Positions 16,292 through 24,594 of a stretch of 64,000 bases of DNA are shown in pieces. The stretch's first letter is position 1, and each line of letters opens with the position of its first letter. The notes beneath the pieces are model-generated. The model saw nothing but the letters and a program-made list of their open reading frames with translations. It was not told the origin of the DNA and made no database searches. Origin of the DNA: an uncultured Bacteroidota bacterium (GTDB lineage: Bacteria; Bacteroidota; Bacteroidia; Chitinophagales; Chitinophagaceae); assembly GCA_903887415.1 (NCBI GenBank), contig CAISPO010000059.1:1-64000 (forward strand), given 5' to 3'. A program made the position numbers and the translations under genes.

Positions 16292-17608
16292 ATGCACCTG
16301 GTACAACAGATACTCTTCATAATACTGGCGGCTGCCGCTATCTATATTTTCGCGAAAAAGGTCAGGGAGATGCGCCGCAACATACTATTGGGGCGGGATG
16401 AAGACCTGAATGACAACAAAGGCCAGCGCTGGAAAAACATGATTTTACTGGCGCTGGGCCAGAAAAAAATGTTCAAAAGACCGGTACCGGCGATCCTTCA
16501 CCTCTTCGTTTATGCGGGCTTTGTCATTATCAATGCGGAGATACTGGAGATATTCCTGGATGGGACGCTTGGTATGCACCGGCTGTTTGCACCCATGCTG
16601 GGCGGGCTGTATGCCTTCCTGATCGGCTTCTTTGAAATACTGGCTGCCCTGGTACTTATTGGTTGCGCTATTTTTCTTGTTCGCAGGAATGTGCTAAAGG
16701 TAAAGCGCCTAAACATGAAGGAACTTAACGGCTGGCCACGCGAAGATGCCAACCTCATCCTCATTACAGAGATCATCCTCATGGCTTTGTTCCTTACCAT
16801 GAATACTGCCGACCAGTCGTTGCAAAAACTGGGCGCAGAACACTATACACCCACTTGTCCATTTTGGATTACGAGCAACTTTACGGGAATGTTTGCCGGT
16901 TTGTCTGCCGGTACTTTGGTGGCTATAGAGCGCAGTTGCTGGTGGCTGCACATTATAGGTGTGTTCGCTTTTCTCAACTATCTCCCATACTCAAAACACT
17001 TTCATATATTGCTTGCTTTCCCAAATGCTTACTACTCCAAGCTGATGCCGCAGGGCGAAGTAAAGAACATGCCCGAGATACAAAACGAGGTGCTGTACAT
17101 GATGGAACCGGACAAAGCGCCGCCCGCGCCTGCAGAACCTGCTGAGCATAAAAATTTTGGCGCAAAAGATGTTACCGACCTAAGCTGGAAAAACCTGCTG
17201 GATGCCTATTCCTGCACCGAATGTGGCCGCTGTACCTCTGTATGTCCGGCCAATCTTACCGGTAAAAAACTCTCCCCGCGCAAGATAATGATGGATACGC
17301 GCGATCGGCTGGAGGAAGTAGGTAAGAACATCAATGCAAACAAAGAGTTCAAACCCGATGGCAAGCAACTGATTAACGACTATATTACTGTAGAAGAGTT
17401 GCGCGCCTGCACTACCTGCCAGGCGTGCGTGGAGGAGTGCCCGGTGATGATAGACCCGCTTTCCATCATCATGCAACTGCGTCGCAGCCTGGTAATGGAC
17501 GACAGTAATGCCCCACAGGAATGGAACCTCATGTTTGGCAACATAGAAAACAACATGGCCCCCTGGAAGTTCAGCCCGGATGACAGGGATGCGTGGGTGA
17601 ATGGGTAG
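16292..17608 (+). CDS. Membrane-bound Fe-S oxidoreductase subunit (HdrC/NarI-like membrane domain plus two 4Fe-4S sites)
   Basis: 438 aa. Five TM helices occupy the first roughly 250 residues (about 3-24, 67-90, 104-130, 153-173 and 213-235). The cytoplasmic C-terminal half has two ferredoxin motifs, CTECGRCTSVCP and CTTCQACVEECP, each followed by the usual distal proline context. Such proteins pass electrons between the quinone pool and a CCG-domain partner. The partner is the gene at 18191, separated here by an inserted four-helix-bundle gene. The exact electron donor is unknown. Confidence 0.85.
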   Translation: MHLVQQILFIILAAAAIYIFAKKVREMRRNILLGRDEDLNDNKGQRWKNMILLALGQKKMFKRPVPAILHLFVYAGFVIINAEILEIFLDGTLGMHRLFAPMLGGLYAFLIGFFEILAALVLIGCAIFLVRRNVLKVKRLNMKELNGWPREDANLILITEIILMALFLTMNTADQSLQKLGAEHYTPTCPFWITSNFTGMFAGLSAGTLVAIERSCWWLHIIGVFAFLNYLPYSKHFHILLAFPNAYYSKLMPQGEVKNMPEIQNEVLYMMEPDKAPPAPAEPAEHKNFGAKDVTDLSWKNLLDAYSCTECGRCTSVCPANLTGKKLSPRKIMMDTRDRLEEVGKNINANKEFKPDGKQLINDYITVEELRACTTCQACVEECPVMIDPLSIIMQLRRSLVMDDSNAPQEWNLMFGNIENNMAPWKFSPDDRDAWVNG

Positions 17609-17611
17609 AGC

Positions 17612-17706
17612 AGATTGCAGGGGCAGATGGCAGGAGCAGTATGCAGGGGCAGTATGCAGAATAGTGGCAGAAAGCAGTAAGCAGGAGCAGTATTCAGGGG
17701 CAGCGA
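17612..17706. repeat. Short degenerate GCAGGGGCAG repeats left of the inserted gene
   Basis: The gap holds at least six variants of a word close to GCAGGGGCAGTAT or GCAGGAGCAGTAT. The inverted form, CTGCCCCTGCCTTCTGCC, appears on the other side of the four-helix-bundle gene at 18158-18181. The gene therefore sits inside an imperfect inverted-repeat pair, which suggests insertion as a cassette. No coding potential is evident in the gap. Confidence 0.6.
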
Positions 17707-17737
17707 GCATCGCAGAAAATATGAAAAACAATACCTC

Positions 17738-18100
17738 ATGGCATTAGAGAACCTGATAGTGTTTAATAAAGCGTATAGCCTTGCTATGGAAGTTTTTGAA
17801 ATGACAAAGACTTTTCCGCCAGAAGAAAAGTATTCTTTGATTGACCAAATAAGGAGATCGTCAAGAAGTGTTTGTGCAAACATTGGAGAGGGGTATAGAA
17901 AAAAAATCTATCCCAAGAGTTTTGTATCTAAATTGGTTGATGCTGATGGAGAGTGTGCAGAAACAATCGTGCATTTGATGTTTTCTAAAGATTGCGGATA
18001 TATTGATGTTGCCTATTTTGAAAAAATCAGGAACGGCTATCTCGAAGTAGGCAAAATATTAGGTGCAATAATTAATAAACCGGATAATTTTCTAAATTAA
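17738..18100 (+). CDS. Four-helix-bundle protein (23S rRNA intervening-sequence protein family)
   Basis: 120 aa. The family pattern is clear: LIVFNKAYSLAMEVFEMTKTF, IDQIRRSSRSVCANIGEGY, then two more amphipathic helices. These proteins are frequent in Bacteroidota, often encoded in rRNA insertions or as isolated genes, and their role is unsettled; they are distant relatives of the Avd accessory protein of diversity-generating retroelements. It lies between two genes that encode subunits of one Fe-S complex and is flanked by inverted short repeats, which suggests late insertion. Confidence 0.85.
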   Translation: MALENLIVFNKAYSLAMEVFEMTKTFPPEEKYSLIDQIRRSSRSVCANIGEGYRKKIYPKSFVSKLVDADGECAETIVHLMFSKDCGYIDVAYFEKIRNGYLEVGKILGAIINKPDNFLN

Positions 18101-18190
18101 GTGAGCCGAACAACTGCATATTGTGCTTTCAATCGGTGTATTACATAACACGTCTGCCTTCTGCCCCTGCCTTCTGCCTCTGGCAGAACA

Positions 18191-18997
18191 ATGGAGCTGA
18201 GGCACAAAAAACAGATAGAGATGATGATAAAAAACATGTCCGAATATGCTGCAAGCGGCGAAATGCCTGAAGTCCTCTTCTGGGTGGGCTGTGCGGGTAG
18301 TTTCGACCAGCGTGCACAGAAGATAACCCGCGCTTTTACACAGATCCTGGATAAAGTGGGCATTAAGTTCGCAATACTGGGCAAAGAAGAAATGTGTACC
18401 GGCGACCCTGCCCGCAGGGCGGGCAATGAGTTCTTGTTCCAGATGATGGCTTATAACAATATACATACGCTCAATGGCTATGGTATTAAGAAGGTGGTGA
18501 CCATATGCCCGCACTGCTTCAATATTTTTAAGAACGAATACCCCGCACTTGGTGGCAACTACGAGGTGATGCACCATACTACCTTCCTGCAGCAGCTTAT
18601 CAATGATGGACGGGTGAAGCTGAAGGATGGCGGCGCTTTCAAGGGCAAAAAGATCACCTACCACGACAGCTGCTACCTGGGGCGCGGCAACAATATTTAT
18701 GAAGCGCCCCGCGAAGTGCTACAGGCGTTTGACACCGAGCTTATAGAAATGAAGCGCTGCCGCAGCAACGGTATGTGCTGCGGTGCTGGTGGCGCGCAGA
18801 TGTTCAAGGAAGAAGAGGCAGGTGCAACCCGCATCAATTTCGACAGGGCAGAACAGGCGCTGGAGACCGGTGCTACCATCATTGCTGCGAACTGCCCATT
18901 CTGCACCACCATGCTCACCGATGGTGTAAAGAACAAAGAGAAAGAGGACACTGTGAAAGTGATGGATATAGCGGAGATGGTGGCAATGTCCATGTGA
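18191..18997 (+). CDS. CCG-domain Fe-S protein (heterodisulfide reductase subunit B-like)
   Basis: 268 aa. Two cysteine-rich CCG-type repeats are visible. The first includes WVGCAGS and TICPHCFNIF; the second includes HDSCYLGRGN and CRSNGMCCGAGG. CCG domains ligate unusual Fe-S clusters in HdrB, GlpC and lactate-oxidation proteins. The protein has no TM segment and is expected to dock on the membrane subunit at 16292. The start at 18191 is the first ATG after the flanking repeats. The true N-terminus may have been altered by the insertion, but the domain looks complete. Confidence 0.83.
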   Translation: MELRHKKQIEMMIKNMSEYAASGEMPEVLFWVGCAGSFDQRAQKITRAFTQILDKVGIKFAILGKEEMCTGDPARRAGNEFLFQMMAYNNIHTLNGYGIKKVVTICPHCFNIFKNEYPALGGNYEVMHHTTFLQQLINDGRVKLKDGGAFKGKKITYHDSCYLGRGNNIYEAPREVLQAFDTELIEMKRCRSNGMCCGAGGAQMFKEEEAGATRINFDRAEQALETGATIIAANCPFCTTMLTDGVKNKEKEDTVKVMDIAEMVAMSM

Positions 18998-19089
18998 AAA
19001 TCCAAAAAATAGAAAAATCCAAAATCCAAAGCCGCTAAATAGCAATAAGGCTATAACCGTTAACAATGGATCATACTACTATTCTGGCA

Positions 19090-19097
19090 TAATTTTG
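19090..19097 (+). promoter_or_regulatory. -7 element upstream of the CoA-binding gene
   Basis: TAATTTTG matches TAnnTTTG 36 bp before the ATG at 19134. No clear TTG lies at the expected -33 distance, so this is a candidate only. Confidence 0.35.
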
Positions 19098-19133
19098 GAT
19101 TAGAGTAAGCAGTTCCATTACGGAGTTCAATTT

Positions 19134-19496
19134 ATGAAAGACAAGACATTAGTATTAGGCGCGTCGGAAAATCCGGAGAGATACAGTAACAAAGCCATCC
19201 TTAAACTTCAAAGCAAGGGTAGGGAAGTGTTAGCCATTGGCAAAGTAAAAGGCAATGTGAATGGGGTGGAGATAAACACGCAACAGGTACCATCCGAAGA
19301 TATTGATACCGTTACGCTATATCTTAATCCACTTCATCAGAAGCCATACTACGACTATATAGTTTCTTTAAAACCGCGCCGCATCATTTTCAACCCCGGC
19401 GCTGAAAATGAGGAGTTGGAGCGCATTGCCGCGCAAGAAGGCATTGATGTGCTGGAGGCATGTACGCTGGTGATGCTCAGTACGGGTCAATATTGA
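19134..19496 (+). CDS. CoA-binding domain protein (CoA_binding_2 type)
   Basis: 120 aa. It is a single Rossmann domain with a TLVLGASENPERYSNKAI phosphate loop, then YLNPLHQKPYYDYI and IIFNPGAENEELE, as in the YccU/CoA_binding_2 family. This family resembles the nucleotide-binding domain of succinyl-CoA ligase alpha chains. The specific role is unknown; a regulatory CoA or acyl-CoA binding function is inferred. It is convergent with the T9SS gene, with stops only 1 bp apart. Confidence 0.83.
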   Translation: MKDKTLVLGASENPERYSNKAILKLQSKGREVLAIGKVKGNVNGVEINTQQVPSEDIDTVTLYLNPLHQKPYYDYIVSLKPRRIIFNPGAENEELERIAAQEGIDVLEACTLVMLSTGQY

Positions 19497-19497
19497 T

Positions 19498-21282
19498 TTA
19501 CATTTTCTCCAACTTCACCACTTTCACTCCTACCGCGCCGGTTAATGTTACGTAATATATTCCCGGAGCAAGGCTGCTCACAATCACTTTCGTTTGCGAT
19601 GCAGTTAGCGATTGTGTAAGCACCTGCTGGCCTAATACGTTTGTAAATGTTGCCGTAGCATAGCTGGTATTATCAGCGCTGATGGTTACTTCGTCGTTTG
19701 CAGGATTGGGGTAAATCGTAACAACTTGCTGTGCTGTCACAGGCGCAATTTTAGCGGGGGGAGTACTAATAATATTCTCCACGGTATCTGTTACCACAAC
19801 CGGATTATCATCAAAGACAATGCCTGCATGATTAAAAATAGTAGTGCCATTTGGCAGGCCGCTCTTACTATTTACTGTAAATATCAGCATACCATCGCAC
19901 TGGTTGTGATGGCTGCTGTCTAGTAAATTAATATGCGGAAAATCGAACTTAACGATCGTTTGGCCATTAAACCAGAGCGTTGTGGTATTCACATATGCGG
20001 ATGCTGTAACAAACTTTAATGAATGTGCATCTACATTTGGCGACAGCGTATCATATACATTGATATTGAAGGCAGTATCGTTGCCGGTATTCTCAAAGCC
20101 TATCGTGTATTGTAGTTGTGTACCTGTGGTTATAGTGCCAGATGGCGTTACGGACATTTCATTGGGGTCCCACGGCCCTCTGCAAGTATCAATAATGACC
20201 ATTGAATTATTAGCAGGATTGATATCTCCGGTTGTTGGAGTAACCGAGATGTCATAATGTAAGGTATCACCAATCACGAGATAAGCACCGGGCACAGTTA
20301 AATCGACACATATATATCCATGTGAATATATTGACAACGCAGGTAAAAGCCATGTTACTGTATTTCCAATTACAGAAAGTGGTGCCGGGTAAGAACTTGT
20401 AAAATTATACTTCGGGCTGAAATGCATGGTTACAGTTGCGTCTTGTGCAGGGCAAGAAAGATTATCAATTGAAATCGACAAACGTGCACGACTTGTCGTT
20501 GATCGGTGATATGAATATACGGCAAGATCAAAACCAGAAGAACTACTGCAAACATTACCCGTGTAGTTAACAAAGTGTTGACGCGAAGCAGCTGTCGTTA
20601 CTGTATCATAATTTATGCTTCCTGCAGGTGTAGTTGTTACTAATCCATAAGCAGGCAGTTCTCTAAACCCATATATTGTTCCGGCAACAGCAGGCAAACA
20701 CGTGTAAGAATATGCGTTACCTGATGAGGTATCTGTTATTACGCTTCCCGAATCAACAACATACGACATTGGTAAATATATTGGTACATCTGTTCCTGGA
20801 ACAAAATGTCCTGCACCAGACAGATCATAATACGATATGTTTTGCATCCCATCACAAATAAAATGTTCGATGTATCCAGATACAGAATCAACGGGCACAC
20901 CACTTTGATAAAGCACCTGTTTTACAGAATAGGTACCAGACATAAAATAATAGTCATAGTATATCGAATAGCAGCTTACATATCCATACCCTCCGCTATC
21001 CACCACTGGCTGAGTGCAATAAGTCCCGTCCCCGAAATAAGTCCTTACAGTCAACCCTGTGTCATATAAATTTGTAAAGAGCGAAAACACAGGGTTATTG
21101 CAGAAATACGCTGTGTCTCCGCTCCCAACTCCAAGATCGGTAAGCAGCACCGGAGCAAAAGATGCATCGAACTCTGCTCTCGTGGTATCCTGGTACCAGT
21201 TATGGGAGATAATGTGATATTGCGCGTTACTCCTGAAAGTAAAGGCACTCAATAATAGCATCAGGTAAAGTATCTTTTTCAT
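19498..21282 (-). CDS. Secreted T9SS-cargo protein, DUF11-like domain
   Basis: 594 aa. A signal peptide (about residues 1-20, ending SNAQ) is followed by beta-rich domains. A DUF11-like conserved-repeat segment includes QLQYTIGFENTGNDTAFNI and DPNEMSVTPSG. The last 80 residues are a type IX sorting tail (VTIYPNPANDEVTI, then GIYYVTLTG and VVKLEKM). It is expected to be exported by the Por system and anchored or released at the cell surface. It is a paralogue of the gene at 21474, sharing the SVTPSG/YTIGFENTGNDTA region and the tail. Confidence 0.85.
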   Translation of the reverse strand: MKKILYLMLLLSAFTFRSNAQYHIISHNWYQDTTRAEFDASFAPVLLTDLGVGSGDTAYFCNNPVFSLFTNLYDTGLTVRTYFGDGTYCTQPVVDSGGYGYVSCYSIYYDYYFMSGTYSVKQVLYQSGVPVDSVSGYIEHFICDGMQNISYYDLSGAGHFVPGTDVPIYLPMSYVVDSGSVITDTSSGNAYSYTCLPAVAGTIYGFRELPAYGLVTTTPAGSINYDTVTTAASRQHFVNYTGNVCSSSSGFDLAVYSYHRSTTSRARLSISIDNLSCPAQDATVTMHFSPKYNFTSSYPAPLSVIGNTVTWLLPALSIYSHGYICVDLTVPGAYLVIGDTLHYDISVTPTTGDINPANNSMVIIDTCRGPWDPNEMSVTPSGTITTGTQLQYTIGFENTGNDTAFNINVYDTLSPNVDAHSLKFVTASAYVNTTTLWFNGQTIVKFDFPHINLLDSSHHNQCDGMLIFTVNSKSGLPNGTTIFNHAGIVFDDNPVVVTDTVENIISTPPAKIAPVTAQQVVTIYPNPANDEVTISADNTSYATATFTNVLGQQVLTQSLTASQTKVIVSSLAPGIYYVTLTGAVGVKVVKLEKM

Positions 21283-21330
21283 AAAATATAATTTTATAAT
21301 GTAAAAATAGCCAGTCTCGTGCAGAAAAAA

Positions 21331-21374
21331 CTCAGTATAAATACTGATTTTTAAAAATCAGTATTTATACTGAG
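21331..21374. repeat. 44-bp perfect palindrome between T9SS paralogues
   Basis: Two exact 22-bp arms, 21331-21352 and 21353-21374, with no loop. The left arm begins CTCAGTATAAATACTG and ends in five T. It lies 48 bp upstream of the ATG at 21282, downstream of the terminator of the other paralogue. It is too A+T rich for a typical terminator. It could be a dimeric operator, a cruciform, or the remnant of a small mobile element. Confidence 0.93.
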
Positions 21375-21404
21375 TGAGCCCTATTGGCGCGGGTTTGCGC
21401 CCAT

Positions 21405-21448
21405 AAAAAACACAAGGCACATAAGGTATATCCCCTATGCGCCCTGTG
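21405..21448 (-). terminator. Terminator after the 573-aa T9SS gene
   Basis: On the minus strand CACAGGGCGCATAGGG pairs imperfectly with CCTTATGTGCCTTGTG and is followed by six T. It lies 25 bp after the stop at 21474. Confidence 0.65.
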
Positions 21449-21473
21449 GCAATTAAAACACACATCAAAAAAA

Positions 21474-23195
21474 CTACATTTTCTCAAACTTCACGACCTT
21501 GGCACCGAGCTCCCCTCTCAGTGTAAGGTAATAGAGGCCTGCGGGTAATGTTTTTACATCTACTTTCTGGTTTGTACTATGCATCGCAGATGTACCAGGG
21601 TTTATTTGTTGCGTCATCATTAACTGGCCTATAGTGTTTGTGATCGTAAACGATGCGTAGGTGCCGTCTGTTTGTATGGTAAGCTCGTCACTTACCGGGT
21701 TAGGATACACAACGACCTTTATGTTGCTCATTATGGCTACAGATGTGGTTAGCGCTCCTATCTTGTTCTCCACGTTGTTGGTCATCACCACTGGGTTTAC
21801 ATCAAAGTAAATTCCAGCCCTGTTATCTATTGCAGTGCCGGTTGCAAGCGCTGTTTTTGCCTTTATGGTATAAGCAACCATGCCATCACACAGGCCATGA
21901 TGCGAACTGTCGAGCAGGTTGATGTTGGGGAAATCGAATTTTACGATGTTGTGTCCGCCCGAAGTCAGGAATATCACATTTACCTGCGCTGTACTTGTTA
22001 TCTCCTTAAAGGTGCTTATATCCAGGTTGTCCGACAGTGTGTCCATAATATGGATATTATGGGCTGTGTCGTTGCCGGTATTTTCAAAACCTATCGTGTA
22101 CTGCAATGTAGTGCCGGCAGTAATGTTGCCACCAGGCGTTACAGATTTGTAATTCGGGTCGTGCGATAAACGGATGGTATCTACTTCCGTAAAGGTATTA
22201 TTCGCTGTGTCGCAGTCGCCGGTAAAGGGAGTCAGGACAAACCTGGACTGCACGGTATCTCCCAGCGTCAGTGTACCTACAGGGCTAAATAGTGGCACAA
22301 AATAAGCCGTGGTGCTCTGGGACACTGAAGGTATATTTACCGTAAGGATATTTCCGGAGGCAGAAGCAGTTACGCCAGCAGTTGCATAAGCGAGCGATGC
22401 GTACGAATATTTGGGGCTGAACGTAAGAGTAAGAGTTGCGGCCACTGGTGTACATGAAGAGGATGTGACCCAGATATGGGAACCCGCACCGGTAACCCCG
22501 GGTGAAAACCAGCCGTAAACAGCATTATCGAGACATGCCGATGGATCGCAGGCAAAAGCCATCAGCTTGCCGGAAGGTGAGGCGAAACTTACCGTGTCAT
22601 AAACAATGCCGCTCGCCGGGCAGGAAGGCATGTATCCGTGAGGATTGCCGATAACCTTGAATGTGTAAATAGTACCCACTGGCCCGTAGGCTATATAATC
22701 AATATACCATGTAGCACTAATAGTGTCCACCGGTACTCCTGCCGAGTCCACTTCCACGGTTGCAGCATCATTAATCAGCGCATCAGAGGCATCGAACAGG
22801 CAATTTGAATTCAGGTCATTGAACAAGTTCACATACATATCCTGGCACATAAGATAATTAACCGTAAAAGTTACTGAATCAACATCTGCTCCGCCAGAGA
22901 TCAAAACTTCTTTTACGGTGTACACGCCCGATGCACCATAATAATGGGCGAAAGAAGCGTATCCGCTACCACCGCTGCCACTCAATGTATTGATATCAGA
23001 AGTGCCGTCACCATAAAAAGTTTCTATCGTTTGCCCAGAAATAAATCCGGAAACCCCCACGCTGAAACTGTCTATTGGATTGGAGCAATTTGTATATTCA
23101 TAATGGGAAGTAATTGTTTGGGCGCCTGCTTTTCTCGCAGTCCCAAATGTTAGCGCAGCCAGTGCGCAAAGGCTTAGGTAAAGTGTTTTTTTCAT
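21474..23195 (-). CDS. Secreted T9SS-cargo protein, paralogue of the downstream gene
   Basis: 573 aa. A signal peptide (ending RKAGAQ) is followed by beta-rich repeats, a segment NLFNDLNSNCLFDASDALI resembling a calcium-binding SdrD-type loop, and the DUF11-like segment YKSVTPGGNITAGTTLQYTIG. The C-terminal Por sorting tail is VVYPNPVSDELTI, then GLYYLTLRG and KVVKFEKM. It shares architecture and many blocks with the 594-aa neighbour, so the pair arose by duplication. A surface or adhesive role is inferred. Confidence 0.85.
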   Translation of the reverse strand: MKKTLYLSLCALAALTFGTARKAGAQTITSHYEYTNCSNPIDSFSVGVSGFISGQTIETFYGDGTSDINTLSGSGGSGYASFAHYYGASGVYTVKEVLISGGADVDSVTFTVNYLMCQDMYVNLFNDLNSNCLFDASDALINDAATVEVDSAGVPVDTISATWYIDYIAYGPVGTIYTFKVIGNPHGYMPSCPASGIVYDTVSFASPSGKLMAFACDPSACLDNAVYGWFSPGVTGAGSHIWVTSSSCTPVAATLTLTFSPKYSYASLAYATAGVTASASGNILTVNIPSVSQSTTAYFVPLFSPVGTLTLGDTVQSRFVLTPFTGDCDTANNTFTEVDTIRLSHDPNYKSVTPGGNITAGTTLQYTIGFENTGNDTAHNIHIMDTLSDNLDISTFKEITSTAQVNVIFLTSGGHNIVKFDFPNINLLDSSHHGLCDGMVAYTIKAKTALATGTAIDNRAGIYFDVNPVVMTNNVENKIGALTTSVAIMSNIKVVVYPNPVSDELTIQTDGTYASFTITNTIGQLMMTQQINPGTSAMHSTNQKVDVKTLPAGLYYLTLRGELGAKVVKFEKM

Positions 23196-23368
23196 AAACT
23201 TGTTTTTTGTGGTTAAGACAATAGTTCAATTATATTGACGATGGACCGAAGTAAAACGTGAGGAAAAAATAAGATTATTTTTTATTATTAATTGTCGGTT
23301 AATTTGTGGCTCGGGGGTATTAATTCCGATTACAAAAAAGACTTAATTCCAAATCCCGTAAATTCTAT

Positions 23369-23376
23369 TAAATTTG
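23369..23376 (+). promoter_or_regulatory. -7 element upstream of sucD
   Basis: TAAATTTG matches TAnnTTTG. It lies 20 bp before the ATG at 23397, giving a very short leader. No good -33 TTG is evident at the right distance. Confidence 0.45.
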
Positions 23377-23396
23377 CGCACTCCAAACAAAAGCAC

Positions 23397-24275
23397 ATGG
23401 CAGTTTTAGTAAATAAGGAATCAAGGGTTATCGTACAGGGTTTCACCGGCACGGAAGGTACTTTTCATGCTACGCAGATGATAGAATATGGTACCAACGT
23501 AGTAGGCGGTGTAACCCCGGCAAAGGGCGGCACGCAGCACCTGGACAAGCCAGTGTTCAATACCGTTAAAGACGCGGTGGACGGCACCGGTGCCGATGTA
23601 TCTATCATTTTCGTTCCACCTGCTTTTGCTGGCGACGCGATCATGGAAGCTGCCGATGCGGGTATTAAAGTGATCATCTGCATTACGGAAGGCATACCTG
23701 TACAGGATATGGTAAAAGCCCGTGAATTCATAAAGGGCCGCAACTGCAGGCTTATAGGGCCTAATTGTCCTGGTGTGATTACCGCTGGCGAGGCTAAGGT
23801 GGGTATTATGCCCGGCTTCGTGTTCAAGCCAGGCCGCATAGGCATTGTATCCAAATCAGGTACGCTTACTTACGAGGCTGCCGACCAGGCCGTGAAAGCG
23901 GGCCTTGGCGTATCCACCGCTATAGGCATAGGCGGTGACCCGATCATTGGCACGACTACCAAAGAAGCGGTGGAACTGCTGATGAACGACTCGGAAACAG
24001 ATGGCATCATTATGATAGGTGAGATAGGCGGTAATATGGAGGCAGAAGCTGCATACTGGCTAAAGAACAATATGACTAAACCTGTAGTCGGGTTCATTGC
24101 CGGCCAAACAGCACCGGCAGGCCGTCGTATGGGCCACGCTGGCGCCATAATAGGTGGTGCAGACGATACTGCTGCTGCAAAAATGAAGATCATGCGCGAG
24201 TGCGGCATACACGTGGTTGACAGCCCCGCAAACATCGGCAAAACAATGGCTGATGTGCTTGCAGTTACAGCCTAA
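23397..24275 (+). CDS. sucD: Succinate-CoA ligase (ADP/GDP-forming) subunit alpha
   Basis: 292 aa from ATG 23397; an in-frame ATG at 23292 would add 35 residues with no homology and lies upstream of the promoter-like element. The sequence matches SucD throughout: [18 protein letters not shown] near the start, [32 protein letters not shown], and the phosphohistidine region [10 protein letters not shown]. It catalyses the substrate-level phosphorylation step of the TCA cycle with SucC. sucC is not in the window. A strong hairpin follows 42 bp downstream. Confidence 0.97.
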   Translation: MAVLVNKESRVIVQGFTGTEGTFHATQMIEYGTNVVGGVTPAKGGTQHLDKPVFNTVKDAVDGTGADVSIIFVPPAFAGDAIMEAADAGIKVIICITEGIPVQDMVKAREFIKGRNCRLIGPNCPGVITAGEAKVGIMPGFVFKPGRIGIVSKSGTLTYEAADQAVKAGLGVSTAIGIGGDPIIGTTTKEAVELLMNDSETDGIIMIGEIGGNMEAEAAYWLKNNMTKPVVGFIAGQTAPAGRRMGHAGAIIGGADDTAAAKMKIMRECGIHVVDSPANIGKTMADVLAVTA

Positions 24276-24317
24276 AGGCAAACGCAAAAAAAAATCCAAA
24301 ATCCAAAAACTATAGCG

Positions 24318-24345
24318 TCCCCGGCAAATGCCGGGGATTTTTGTT
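24318..24345 (+). terminator. Terminator downstream of sucD
   Basis: Stem TCCCCGGC (24318-24325) pairs with GCCGGGGA (24330-24337), followed by TTTTTG. It ends the sucD transcript. Confidence 0.88.
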
Positions 24346-24379
24346 TTATAGTTGTATGATGATGAAAATAGGGTGTTCC

Positions 24380-24408
24380 GTAGAGACGTTGCAATGCGAC
24401 GTCTCCAC
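24380..24408. repeat. REP-like intergenic palindrome (GTAGAGACGT type)
   Basis: GTAGAGACGTTGC and GCGACGTCTCCAC are inverted with two mismatches around a short centre. Words of the GAGACGTTGC type are dispersed intergenic palindromes in several bacterial phyla. It is probably a dispersed repeat, not a gene-specific operator. Confidence 0.55.
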
Positions 24409-24594
24409 ACGGGCAAGTTCACAGCGGTACAATCCGCTCCGTTTTGGATTTTGTTTTTTCCTTTTTTGCATTTATGCTGCGTGGTGGCATCATTATTGGG
24501 TAAGACCTTGAAAGACCATGGATTAACACCACCTTCACAGTTTTTGGACTCTATATTGGATATACTTAAACACACCACTAAATCAACATAAAAA

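Noticed and set aside
17738-18100. Avd of a diversity-generating retroelement
   Set aside because: The four-helix-bundle family is related, but no reverse transcriptase, template repeat or variable-repeat gene is present.
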